Part shown: positions 5,787 through 12,161 of the stretch, in pieces
Position numbering within the stretch: the first letter of the stretch is position 1
Layout: the number at the start of each line of letters is the position of its first letter
Assembly: GCA_003543245.1 (NCBI GenBank)
Contig: DPJB01000019.1
Span: 1-12,161, forward strand
Direction: 5' to 3'
Length of the DNA: 12,161 bases
From: Moraxellaceae bacterium
Lineage (GTDB): Bacteria > Pseudomonadota > Gammaproteobacteria > Pseudomonadales > Moraxellaceae
The notes under the pieces: model-generated
Told to the model about the DNA's origin: nothing
Database searches by the model: none
Seen by the model: the letters and a program-made list of their open reading frames with translations, nothing else
Translations under genes and position numbers: made by a program

Positions 5787-6827
5787 TCAGGATTCCGGTG
5801 CAGAACGATATTCTGACTGACGCTGCAACTGATAGCGCTGAACGGCACGATTATGATCTTCCAGCGTAGACGTGAACTCGTGCGAGCCGTCACCACGTGC
5901 AACAAAATAGATCTCGTCACCCTCCGCAGGATGCAGTGCGGCATGAATGGCCGCACGCCCGGGCAAGGCAATCGGCGTCGGCGGCAAGCCGCTCACCCGA
6001 TAGGTATTATAGGGTGTCACACGCATCAGGTTGGCACGTGTCAGGTTGCCATCAAACCCGGGCCCCATGCCATAAATCACGGTCGGATCGGTTTGCAGAC
6101 GCATGTTCCTTTGCAGCCTGCGCACAAACACCCCGGCAATACGGGGGCGCTCTTCCGCCATGCCGGTTTCCTTTTCAACAATCGACGCCATGATCAGCGC
6201 TTCGTAGGGTGTTGCATAAGGCAATCCGGCCGCACGTGACGCCCACTCACTGGCCAGGATTTTTTGCTGGCGCGCATAAAGCTTTTCAAGAATACCTATA
6301 TCAGTATCACCCACGGCAATGTCATAGGTATCCGGGGCAAACAGGCCCTCCGGACTGGGTTCGGTCGCCCCCAGCATAGCCAGCAATGCGGCATCATCCC
6401 GTATGGCTGTCGATTTGATGTTCTTGTGCTCCGCAAGCAGGCGACGCAAATCACGGTAGGTGGTTCCCTCAATCACCGTCAGCCGTGAATCAATGACCAG
6501 CTTGCCCTCACCCAGCAACCGCAACAGGGATATGGTGCTCTGGGGAGGCTGCAACTGCACGACACCGGCTCGCAACGTCTTGTCGCCGGGCTGCAGGCGC
6601 AACCAGGCACGCGCCAGCCAGCGGTCCGGCAGTATCCCGTCATTAGCCAGGGTATCGATCACCGATGAGTATGAGGCGCCGCGCGCGATCTCCAGCCGAT
6701 AACCATCGACCGGCAATGGGAGACGCGAAAACAGGCCCTGGTAAATCCAGAGCGTCGGCAGAAAGGTCAGGAGAAAAAGCGCCAGGGCCCAAGGCCAGCG
6801 ACGCCGGGGCGAAGATGAGCGTGTCAT
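5787..6827 (-). CDS. mltG: Endolytic murein transglycosylase MltG
   Basis: Encodes 346 residues (E. coli MltG has 340). It cleaves nascent glycan strands at the outer face of the inner membrane and is thought to release or terminate new peptidoglycan chains. A short basic N-terminus (SSSPRRR) precedes one membrane anchor (about 11-33), so the rest should be periplasmic. A LysM-like part (about 40-110) comes before the catalytic YceG domain. The catalytic glutamate is Glu218 in ASIVEKETG, followed by ERPRIAGVFVRRL, the LQTDPTVIYG stretch (244-253) and YNTYRVSGLPPTPI. The start overlaps pabC by ATGA and the stop lies two bases before tmk. The old name is yceG. Confidence 0.95.
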   Translation of the reverse strand: MTRSSSPRRRWPWALALFLLTFLPTLWIYQGLFSRLPLPVDGYRLEIARGASYSSVIDTLANDGILPDRWLARAWLRLQPGDKTLRAGVVQLQPPQSTISLLRLLGEGKLVIDSRLTVIEGTTYRDLRRLLAEHKNIKSTAIRDDAALLAMLGATEPSPEGLFAPDTYDIAVGDTDIGILEKLYARQQKILASEWASRAAGLPYATPYEALIMASIVEKETGMAEERPRIAGVFVRRLQRNMRLQTDPTVIYGMGPGFDGNLTRANLMRVTPYNTYRVSGLPPTPIALPGRAAIHAALHPAEGDEIYFVARGDGSHEFTSTLEDHNRAVQRYQLQRQSEYRSAPES

Positions 6828-7666
6828 GATGCGCCTAGCATCTCATCCCAGTAGCGTTGAAGTCGACGGGTGATTGGGCCGGGCATCCGTTCAATGGCAG
6901 CCAGTTGGCGAACCGGCCAGATACCGTAAATGCTGTTGCAAAAGAAAACCTCGTCCGCCGCCAGAACCTGCTCCAGACGGTATTCACCTTCCTCAAACGG
7001 GATGCCTGCTCGCAACGCCTCAGCCTGCAAGGCCTGGCGCATCACGCCACGCACGCCGGCACGATCCAGGCGCGGGCTATGCAGCACACCATCCTGCACC
7101 CAGAACACATTGCTGAATACACCCTCGACAACATGCCCCCCGACATCAAGCACCAGCGCCTCGCTGGCTCCTTCATGGGTAGCGAGTTCACGGCGCAGTA
7201 ACACCTGCTCCAGACGATTGAGGTGCTTGTGGCCCGCCAGCAAGGGACTGATGCCCAGAGGCTGCTGGCAAACTGTCGCGACAATGCCCTGCGCAGCGTG
7301 CCCGGGAGGCCAGGACATTTCAGGATGAAGGGTGAAGATCAGCGTGGATGGCGCATGTGGGTCGGGCAAATAACCGCGGCCGCTATTACCTCGCGTCAGA
7401 ATGATCTTGGCAACCGCCTCGTCACTGCCGGCCAGAAAACCGGCAAATGCCGTTGCCGCAGCGTCTGCATCAAACACAATGCCAAGTGCCGCCGCACTGC
7501 TGCCCAACCGTGACATGTGCGCATCAAACAGCAGCGGGCGGCCGCCTGAAATGCGGATCGTTTCGAAGAGACCGTCGCCGTAGGCCAGTCCCCGGTCCGC
7601 CACGCTCAGTACGGCAGTGTCACCCTGCTCCAGGGTGACACCATTAATCCAGACACGGCGAATCAT
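6824..7666 (-). CDS. pabC: Aminodeoxychorismate lyase
   Basis: Encodes 280 residues (E. coli PabC has 269). This PLP enzyme of fold type IV converts 4-amino-4-deoxychorismate to 4-aminobenzoate and pyruvate for folate synthesis. The N-terminal lobe has VADRGLAYGDGLFETIR (22-38). The PLP-binding lysine is Lys147 in GHKHLNRLEQVLLRRE, and the cofactor-contacting stretch EGVFSNVFWV lies at 181-190, with NSIYGIWPV near 244-252. Branched-chain and D-amino acid aminotransferases share the fold, but this motif set and the place between fabF and mltG support PabC. The ATG directly follows the fabF stop codon with no gap, and its ribosome binding site lies inside the fabF end and is weak. Coupled translation is therefore likely. 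Confidence 0.93.
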   Translation of the reverse strand: MIRRVWINGVTLEQGDTAVLSVADRGLAYGDGLFETIRISGGRPLLFDAHMSRLGSSAAALGIVFDADAAATAFAGFLAGSDEAVAKIILTRGNSGRGYLPDPHAPSTLIFTLHPEMSWPPGHAAQGIVATVCQQPLGISPLLAGHKHLNRLEQVLLRRELATHEGASEALVLDVGGHVVEGVFSNVFWVQDGVLHSPRLDRAGVRGVMRQALQAEALRAGIPFEEGEYRLEQVLAADEVFFCNSIYGIWPVRQLAAIERMPGPITRRLQRYWDEMLGAS

Positions 7667-8905
7667 TCACACCCGCCGGAAAATCAGCGAGCCATTGGTC
7701 CCGCCAAAACCGAACGAGTTGGACAGCGCCACGTCAATCTTCATGGGGCGTGCCTTGTTCGGCACATAATCCAGCGTGCAGCCTTCAGCCGGGTTATCAA
7801 GATTGATCGTTGGCGGCGCGATATTATTGGCAATTGCCAGCACCGAGAAGATCGCCTCCACAGCACCCGCAGCACCCAGCAGATGCCCGACCATGGACTT
7901 GGTCGAGCTCACTGCCAGCTTTTGTGCATGCTCACCAAACACAGACTGTATGGCCTGCGACTCAGCCACATCACCGGCTTCGGTCGAGGTACCGTGAGCA
8001 TTTACATAATCGACTGCATCCGCTGCCAGGCCGGCATCACGCAGCGCATTGCGCATGGCTGCCGCTGCACCTTCGCCATTTTCGCTGGGCGCAGTCATGT
8101 GATACGCGTCATCACTCATGCCAAAACCAACTACTTCGGCATAAATGCGCGCACCACGCGCCACTGCTTGCTCGTACTCTTCCAGCATCAACACACCGGC
8201 ACCATCACCCAGAACAAAACCATCACGATCGCGGTCCCAGGGGCGACTGGCTGCCTGAGGATCGTCATTGCGCGTGGAAAGCGCACGGGCAGCAGAAAAA
8301 CCGGCCATACCCAGCGGGCTGGATGCCTTTTCGGCTCCGCCAGCCAGCATCATGTCGGCATCACCGTAAGCAATCATGCGGGCCGCCAGACCAATGCAGT
8401 GCGTACCACTGGTACATGCAGTGGACACAGCAATATTGGGGCCCTTGAGCCCCAGACGAATGGCCAGCATGCCAGCTGCCATGTTGATAATGGAGCCCGG
8501 CACAAAAAACGGCGAAATCTTGCGGGGACCATCGGCCATCAGTGTTTCCTTGCTGCGCTCGATCGAGCTCAGGCCGCCAATACCGGAGCCGATGGAAACA
8601 CCGATACGCGGTGCATTTTCCGGTGTCACTTCCAGGCCGGAGTCTGCCATGGCCTGCACACCCGCAATGATGCCGTACTGGATAAACTCATCCATGCGGC
8701 GAGCTTCCTTCGCCGGCATATAGGCCTCAACGTCAAGCCCACGCACAAGCCCGGCAAACCGGGTGGAGTAATTCGTGGTATCGAAATGATCAATCAGGGA
8801 AATCCCGCTCTTGCCGGCGACAATACCGGCCCAGGTGGATTCCACGGTATTACCCAAACCGGTCAGCATACCCAGACCTGTGACTACGACACGACGACGT
8901 GACAT
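7667..8905 (-). CDS. fabF: Beta-ketoacyl-ACP synthase II
   Basis: Encodes 412 residues (E. coli has 413). It condenses malonyl-ACP with acyl-ACP in the elongation cycle and, in bacteria making unsaturated fatty acids, extends C16:1 to C18:1. The Cys-His-His triad is complete: Cys164 (TACTSGTH), His304 (NAHGTSTEAGD) and His341 (VGHLLGAAGA). The glycine-rich NSFGFGGTN lies near the C-terminus. The reading frame is open for 42 more codons upstream, but the ATG at 8903-8905 begins the family N-terminus MSRRRVVVTG and has AGGAG five bases before it. It is separated from acpP by 181 bases holding a strong terminator. I saw no good fabF promoter in this gap, so read-through or an unrecognised promoter must serve it. 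Confidence 0.97.
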   Translation of the reverse strand: MSRRRVVVTGLGMLTGLGNTVESTWAGIVAGKSGISLIDHFDTTNYSTRFAGLVRGLDVEAYMPAKEARRMDEFIQYGIIAGVQAMADSGLEVTPENAPRIGVSIGSGIGGLSSIERSKETLMADGPRKISPFFVPGSIINMAAGMLAIRLGLKGPNIAVSTACTSGTHCIGLAARMIAYGDADMMLAGGAEKASSPLGMAGFSAARALSTRNDDPQAASRPWDRDRDGFVLGDGAGVLMLEEYEQAVARGARIYAEVVGFGMSDDAYHMTAPSENGEGAAAAMRNALRDAGLAADAVDYVNAHGTSTEAGDVAESQAIQSVFGEHAQKLAVSSTKSMVGHLLGAAGAVEAIFSVLAIANNIAPPTINLDNPAEGCTLDYVPNKARPMKIDVALSNSFGFGGTNGSLIFRRV

Positions 8906-9029
8906 GACTGCTCCTGCCCTGCTGGCTGTTACCCTGCTGATCACCGGTTTAACAACCACCTCAAACCCAACAGACACACCCGCCATCACCAAGCCATTAA
9001 TGTGCTCGGCAATAGCGGATGCCAGATAC

Positions 9030-9069
9030 AAAAAAGCCGCAGACTACCGATGCAGTACTGCGGCTTTTT
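9030..9069 (-). terminator. Strong intrinsic terminator after acpP
   Basis: A perfect 12-bp stem, AAAAAGCCGCAG with CTGCGGCTTTTT, closes a 15-base loop 17 bases past the acpP stop. On the minus strand the stem ends in six T residues. The A/T symmetry would let it also work on the plus strand, but only acpP reads into it. It should keep most acpP transcripts short and lower the read-through into fabF. Confidence 0.85.
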
Positions 9070-9086
9070 GACAATACCAACAAAAA

Positions 9087-9323
9087 TTACTTGTTGTTAT
9101 TGTTAATGTAATCGATCGCGTTCTGCACGGTGCTGATCTTCTCAGCTTCTTCGTCAGGGATCTCGAGTTCGAATTCCTCTTCCAGAGCCATCACCAGCTC
9201 GACTGTGTCGAGCGAATCAGCGCCCAGATCATCCACAAAGGATGCTTCGCTGGTAACGTCTTCCAGCTTCACACCCAGCTGTTCGGCGACAATCTTCTTG
9301 ACGCGTTCTTCGATAGTGCTCAC
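9087..9323 (-). CDS. acpP: Acyl carrier protein
   Basis: Encodes 78 residues, the same as E. coli. ACP carries growing acyl chains on a phosphopantetheine arm attached to Ser37 (counting the initiator Met) in the motif GADSLDTVELVMALEEEFE. The protein is very acidic (EELEIPDEEAEKI-like helix III), as expected. I chose the GTG start at 9321-9323. The encoded MSTIEERVKKIV matches ACPs almost exactly, and the GAGGAG site lies six bases upstream. A TTG seven codons earlier is in frame but would translate the ribosome binding site itself. acpP has its own promoter, a weak hairpin upstream and a strong terminator downstream, fitting the very high amount of ACP needed. Confidence 0.98.
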   Translation of the reverse strand: MSTIEERVKKIVAEQLGVKLEDVTSEASFVDDLGADSLDTVELVMALEEEFELEIPDEEAEKISTVQNAIDYINNNNK

Positions 9324-9329
9324 GTTTTT

Positions 9330-9335
9330 CTCCTC
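9330..9335 (-). promoter_or_regulatory. Ribosome binding site that fixes the acpP start
   Basis: GAGGAG is followed by the six-base A-rich spacer AAAAAC and then GTG. This near-ideal site decides between the GTG start and an in-frame TTG at 9342-9344 that lies upstream of the site and so cannot use it. Confidence 0.85.
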
Positions 9336-9367
9336 GTTGGACAATATCCCTTGCAGGAACGGAGGCT

Positions 9368-9396
9368 AGTGTATTGGACCCCCCGTAGGGTGGCAA
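9368..9396 (-). promoter_or_regulatory. Predicted sigma70 promoter of acpP
   Basis: On the minus strand TTGCCA (9396-9391, five of six) and TACACT (9373-9368, four of six) are exactly 17 bases apart. The start would be near 9361, giving a leader of about 38 bases. A short A-run (9402-9406 in the opposite strand) lies upstream like a partial UP element. A perfect 10-base palindrome, AAGCCGGCTT at 9395-9404, touches the -35 box. A separate acpP promoter is known in other proteobacteria. Confidence 0.6.
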
Positions 9397-9440
9397 GCCG
9401 GCTTTTTCTGCAAAGGGTAAGGGTTTGTTGCAACCATAAA

Positions 9441-9459
9441 AACAGGAAAAACTCCTGTT
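9441..9459 (-). terminator. Weak hairpin at the fabG stop, possible attenuator
   Basis: AACAGGA pairs with TCCTGTT around a five-base loop, and on the minus strand it is followed by TTTATG. The stem is only 7 bp and AT-rich, and it overlaps the fabG stop codon, so translating ribosomes would disturb it. It could partly end fabD-fabG transcripts before acpP. Confidence 0.4.
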
Positions 9460-10201
9460 ATTCCATATACATACCGCCATTCACATGGAGCGTGACGCCA
9501 GTAATGTAGCTTGCTTCCGCCGAGGCAAGAAAGCCTACGGCAGCTGCAATTTCCTCAGGTTGACCCAATCGGCCAGCCGGAATGGAGGCCAGAAGCTTCT
9601 CTTTTTGCTCTTCCGGCAGGACATGGGTCATGTCTGTGGCAATGAAACCCGGTGCCACGGCATTGACCGTAATGTTACGCGAACCAATCTCGCGGGCCAG
9701 TGCCCGGGAGAAGCCCTCCAGGCCAGCCTTGGCGGCCGCATAGTTGGCCTGCCCCGGATTACCGCTGGAACCCACCACCGAGCTGATGCTGATGATACGG
9801 CCCCAACGCTCTTTGGTCATGGCTTTCAGGCAGGCCTTGCTCATGCGATAGATGGCATTGAGGTTGGTATTGATGACGCTATCCCACTCGTCATCCTTCA
9901 TACGCAGCATGAGGTTGTCACGCGTGATGCCGGCGTTGTTGACGAGAATAACGGGGGCGCCCACTTCAGCGCTCACGGCCGCCATGCACGCTTCAATAGA
10001 GGCGGGATCAGCGACATTCAGGGCAAAACCTCGACCACTGTTACCAGCCTCCTTCAGATACGCCGTGATGGCCTCGGCACCTGCCTCGGTGGTGGCAGTC
10101 CCGACCACCACAGCACCACGACGAGCCAGCTCAAGCGCGATAGCCTTGCCAATCCCGCGGCTGGCACCCGTTACCAGGGCAATCTTTCCTGTAATCGACA
10201 T
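9458..10201 (-). CDS. fabG: 3-oxoacyl-ACP reductase
   Basis: Encodes 247 residues. It reduces 3-oxoacyl-ACP to 3-hydroxyacyl-ACP with NADPH, the first reduction of each elongation cycle. It is a classical short-chain dehydrogenase. The cofactor motif is TGASRGIG (11-18), NNAG lies at 88-91, and the tetrad is Asn113, Ser141, Tyr154 and Lys158 (YAAAK). The C-terminal GVTLHVNGGMYME is typical of FabG. The frame is open for 11 more codons upstream, but the ATG at 10199-10201 matches the family start (MSITGKIALVTG) and has AAGGA seven bases before it. It follows fabD by 57 bases that contain two alternative hairpins. Many SDRs resemble FabG, but the place between fabD and acpP settles it. Confidence 0.97.
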   Translation of the reverse strand: MSITGKIALVTGASRGIGKAIALELARRGAVVVGTATTEAGAEAITAYLKEAGNSGRGFALNVADPASIEACMAAVSAEVGAPVILVNNAGITRDNLMLRMKDDEWDSVINTNLNAIYRMSKACLKAMTKERWGRIISISSVVGSSGNPGQANYAAAKAGLEGFSRALAREIGSRNITVNAVAPGFIATDMTHVLPEEQKEKLLASIPAGRLGQPEEIAAAVGFLASAEASYITGVTLHVNGGMYME

Positions 10202-10225
10202 CCTGTTTTCCTTCTTCTTGTGAAC

Positions 10226-10254
10226 CCGGATCATCCGGCAGCACGCTGCCCGGA
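10226..10254 (-). promoter_or_regulatory. Two mutually exclusive hairpins between fabD and fabG
   Basis: On the minus strand the segment CCGGA (10238-10234) can pair with TCCGG on its upstream side (10254-10250), extended by CAG/CTG around a 4-base loop. It can also pair with TCCGG on its downstream side (10230-10226) around a 3-base loop. Only one can form at a time. The fabG ribosome binding site begins about 12 bases further on. There is no T tract. This could be a control element or simply a chance GC-rich repeat. Confidence 0.3.
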
Positions 10255-10258
10255 CGCC

Positions 10259-11188
10259 TCAAACCGCCAGAGCCGCCGCAAAACCTTCTGCGGACTCCAG
10301 TGCAGCGCATTCCATTTCTTTCACGATACGTTTGTTAAGGCCACACAGCACCTTGCCCGGACCGCACTCCAGCGCACGCACCACGCCCAGACCCGCCAGC
10401 GTTTCCATGCACTGCACCCAGAGGACAGGGCGATACAGCTGCTGGATCAGTGCCGCACGCATTGCCGGCACATCAGCCTCAATGCGGGCGGACACATTCT
10501 GCACGACCGGTATGGCAGGCGTGTTAAATGCAATGGCGGCCAGCGTACCTTCCAGCTTTTCTGCTGCGGACTTCATGAGTGCACAGTGTGATGGAACCGA
10601 TACCGGCAAAGGCAAGGCGCGCTTGGCGCCTGCTGCCTTGAGCTTTTCGATGGCAACAGCGACAGCAGCCGCGCTGCCGGCAATCACGACCTGCCCAGGC
10701 GCATTGAAGTTCACGGCTTCCACCACACCGGCGGCCGAGGCATCGGCACAACACTGCCGTACAACATCATCGTCCAGCCCCAGAATGGCGGCCATTGCGC
10801 CCTCACCTGCCGGCACTGCCACCTGCATCAGGCGGCCACGCTCAGCAACCAGACGCACACCATCCGCAAGGGAAATGGCACCACCAGCCACCAGCGCGGT
10901 GTATTCGCCCAGCGAATGGCCCGCAAGATAATCCGGCGCGCGACCACCTGCGGCCAGCCAGGCGCGAAACACGGCGACACCAGCCGTCAGCAACACTGGC
11001 TGTGTGTTTTCGGTGCGATTGAGATCCGCCTCGGGACCATTCTGCGAAAGCGCCCAGAGATCCAGACCCAATGCAGCAGAGGCTTCGTCAAACGTTGACC
11101 GTACAACAGGATGTGCCGCAGCCAGATCGGCCAGCATGCCAACTGATTGCGACCCCTGACCTGGAAAGACGAAGGCAAGTCCGGACAT
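10259..11188 (-). CDS. fabD: Malonyl-CoA:ACP transacylase
   Basis: Encodes 309 residues, as in E. coli. It moves malonyl from CoA to ACP, making the extender unit for fatty acid synthesis. The N-terminal FPGQGSQ motif lies at 8-14. The nucleophile is Ser92 in GHSLGEYTAL. Arg117 binds the malonyl carboxylate, His201 (VPSHCALM) completes the dyad, and Gln250 sits at the expected place before LYRPVLW. All match E. coli numbering. The frame is open for 48 codons upstream, but the ATG at 11186-11188 gives the normal N-terminus and has AAGGGG seven bases before it. It comes straight after plsX with a 121-base gap and no fabH between them, as in Pseudomonas. Confidence 0.97.
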   Translation of the reverse strand: MSGLAFVFPGQGSQSVGMLADLAAAHPVVRSTFDEASAALGLDLWALSQNGPEADLNRTENTQPVLLTAGVAVFRAWLAAGGRAPDYLAGHSLGEYTALVAGGAISLADGVRLVAERGRLMQVAVPAGEGAMAAILGLDDDVVRQCCADASAAGVVEAVNFNAPGQVVIAGSAAAVAVAIEKLKAAGAKRALPLPVSVPSHCALMKSAAEKLEGTLAAIAFNTPAIPVVQNVSARIEADVPAMRAALIQQLYRPVLWVQCMETLAGLGVVRALECGPGKVLCGLNKRIVKEMECAALESAEGFAAALAV

Positions 11189-11309
11189 GCAAAAACCCCT
11201 TGTTTGAAATCGTGGTTGCCCGATACGGCAGCCGCGCAGAAGAATGACCAATTGGTGAAAGGCTTGCCAGTACGAAGTTGCAAGCAGTCTTTTCAGACAG
11301 GACAGGAGA

Positions 11310-12161
11310 TCAGACCGCCGCTGGCGGCACACTCACAGGCGCAGACATGCGGGCATGAATCAGGCCGGGCACGTTTTTCTCGACTTCCTTTATCGACACA
11401 CGCACTGCCTGTGCAAAGGATGCCTCGTCGGCACTGCCATGACTCTTGATGACAATACCGGTAAGCCCGACCAGGCTGGCACCGTTGTAACGGCCCGGAT
11501 CCATCTGCTGCCTGAGCCCCTTCCAGATTGGAAAGGCCAGTGCTCCCACCAGCTTGCTGAGCCAACTGCGCCCGATCTCGGCCTTGATCATGCCGGCCAT
11601 CATCTTGGCCACGCCCTCGGAGGACTTGAGCGCGATATTGCCGACAAAACCGTCACAAACCACCACATCGGCGTGCCCCTTGAAAACACCGTCGCCTTCG
11701 ACATAACCGATGTAATTGAGGCCGGACTGCTTCAGCAACTCATCCGTCTGCCTGATGAGGTCGTTACCCTTGATTTCCTCTTCCCCGATGTTGAGCAACC
11801 CGACTCGCGGACGCTCGATACCATCCAGCACTTCCGCAACGACAGAGCCCATCTGGGCAAACTGCAGAAGATGGGCAGGACCGGAATCAACATTGGCTCC
11901 CAAATCCAGCATGTGCACATGCCCGGTCATGGTGGGCAGTGCTGCCATAATGGCAGGACGATCAATATCGGCATGTGTCTTGAGTACGAAACGACTGATT
12001 GCCATCAGGGCGCCGGTATTACCGGCAGAGACACAGGCATCAACAGACTTCTCGTGCACCAGATTGATGGCGAGCCGCATGGAGGACTGTTTTTTCTGGC
12101 GAAGGGCCACGGCAACCTTGTCATCCATGGTGACCACCTCGGTGGTATGAACGACGGACAC
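11310..12161 (-). CDS. plsX: Phosphate acyltransferase PlsX (5' end outside the window)
   Basis: The last 283 codons are present. The first codon in the window is GTG for an internal valine, not the start. PlsX makes acyl-phosphate from acyl-ACP, which PlsY then uses to acylate glycerol-3-phosphate, so it links fatty acid and phospholipid synthesis at the membrane surface. Typical stretches are KKQSSMRLAINLV, VSAGNTGALMA, LDLGANVD, GLLNIGEEEIKGND, FVGNIALKSSEG and DPGRYNGASLVGL. Members have about 330-350 residues, so roughly 55-70 are missing. It heads the fab cluster. The gap to fabD (11189-11309) holds only small, weak hairpins (for example GTCT-GAAA-AGAC at 11287-11298) and no promoter I would trust. 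Confidence 0.96.
   Translation of the reverse strand: MSVVHTTEVVTMDDKVAVALRQKKQSSMRLAINLVHEKSVDACVSAGNTGALMAISRFVLKTHADIDRPAIMAALPTMTGHVHMLDLGANVDSGPAHLLQFAQMGSVVAEVLDGIERPRVGLLNIGEEEIKGNDLIRQTDELLKQSGLNYIGYVEGDGVFKGHADVVVCDGFVGNIALKSSEGVAKMMAGMIKAEIGRSWLSKLVGALAFPIWKGLRQQMDPGRYNGASLVGLTGIVIKSHGSADEASFAQAVRVSIKEVEKNVPGLIHARMSAPVSVPPAAV

Noticed and set aside
4789..5820. 343-codon plus-strand open frame opposite holB and tmk
   Set aside because: It is antisense to two essential, clearly identified genes and crosses their overlap. There is no domain and no ribosome binding site worth noting.
7883..8902. 339-codon plus-strand open frame opposite fabF
   Set aside because: It lies fully inside fabF in antisense, and codon constraint of fabF explains its length.
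9010..9027. Sigma54-like TGGCAT...TTGC in the acpP-fabF gap (minus strand)
   Set aside because: The distance between the GG and GC elements is one base too long, and sigma54 promoters tolerate such changes poorly. No enhancer-like repeats were seen.
8906..9031. N-terminal extension of fabF by 42 in-frame codons
   Set aside because: The extra residues match no ketosynthase, and a proper AGGAG site serves the ATG at 8903-8905.
9324..9344. TTG codon at 9342-9344 as a longer acpP start
   Set aside because: It would place the GAGGAG ribosome binding site inside the coding region and add residues absent from ACPs.
9485..10591. 368-codon plus-strand open frame opposite fabG and fabD
   Set aside because: It is antisense across fabG, the intergenic hairpins and part of fabD, with no motif.

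Overview
The window looks like a housekeeping stretch of a gammaproteobacterial chromosome, most like the Pseudomonadales (Pseudomonas or Moraxellaceae relatives). The basis is gene order: plsX-fabD-fabG-acpP-fabF-pabC-mltG-tmk-holB-pilZ-tatD, with fabD directly after plsX, matches the arrangement I know from Pseudomonas. The protein sequences are also of proteobacterial type. I cannot name a genus. All recognised genes lie on the minus strand, so they are transcribed from right to left. I see no mobile element, tRNA, rRNA or CRISPR array.

Right half, about 12161 to 7667: the type II fatty acid synthesis cluster. It holds plsX (5' end outside the window), fabD, fabG, acpP and fabF. acpP looks like a separate expression unit. 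It has its own promoter, a GTG start with a strong ribosome binding site, a weak hairpin in front of it and a strong terminator behind it.

Middle, about 7666 to 2904: a tightly packed run of pabC (folate), mltG (peptidoglycan), tmk and holB (DNA precursors and replication) and pilZ (type IV pili), with junctions of 0, -4, +2, -4 and +35 bases. A hairpin separates this run from tatD.

Left part, about 2903 to 1: an intergenic region of 333 bases, a TetR-type regulator with its own promoter and terminator, then etfB-etfA behind a promoter of their own. The first 49 bases encode the start of a further gene, overlapping etfA by ATGA. Its 16 residues resemble the N-terminus of a corrinoid adenosyltransferase.

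Most of the window is conserved core metabolism. The least explained signal is a strand-specific terminator pointing in the plus direction at 2866-2899, where no plus-strand gene exists. It suggests a small RNA between tatD and the TetR gene. Other points of interest are the acpP isolation signals, two mutually exclusive hairpins between fabD and fabG, and candidate operators at the etf and tetR promoters.
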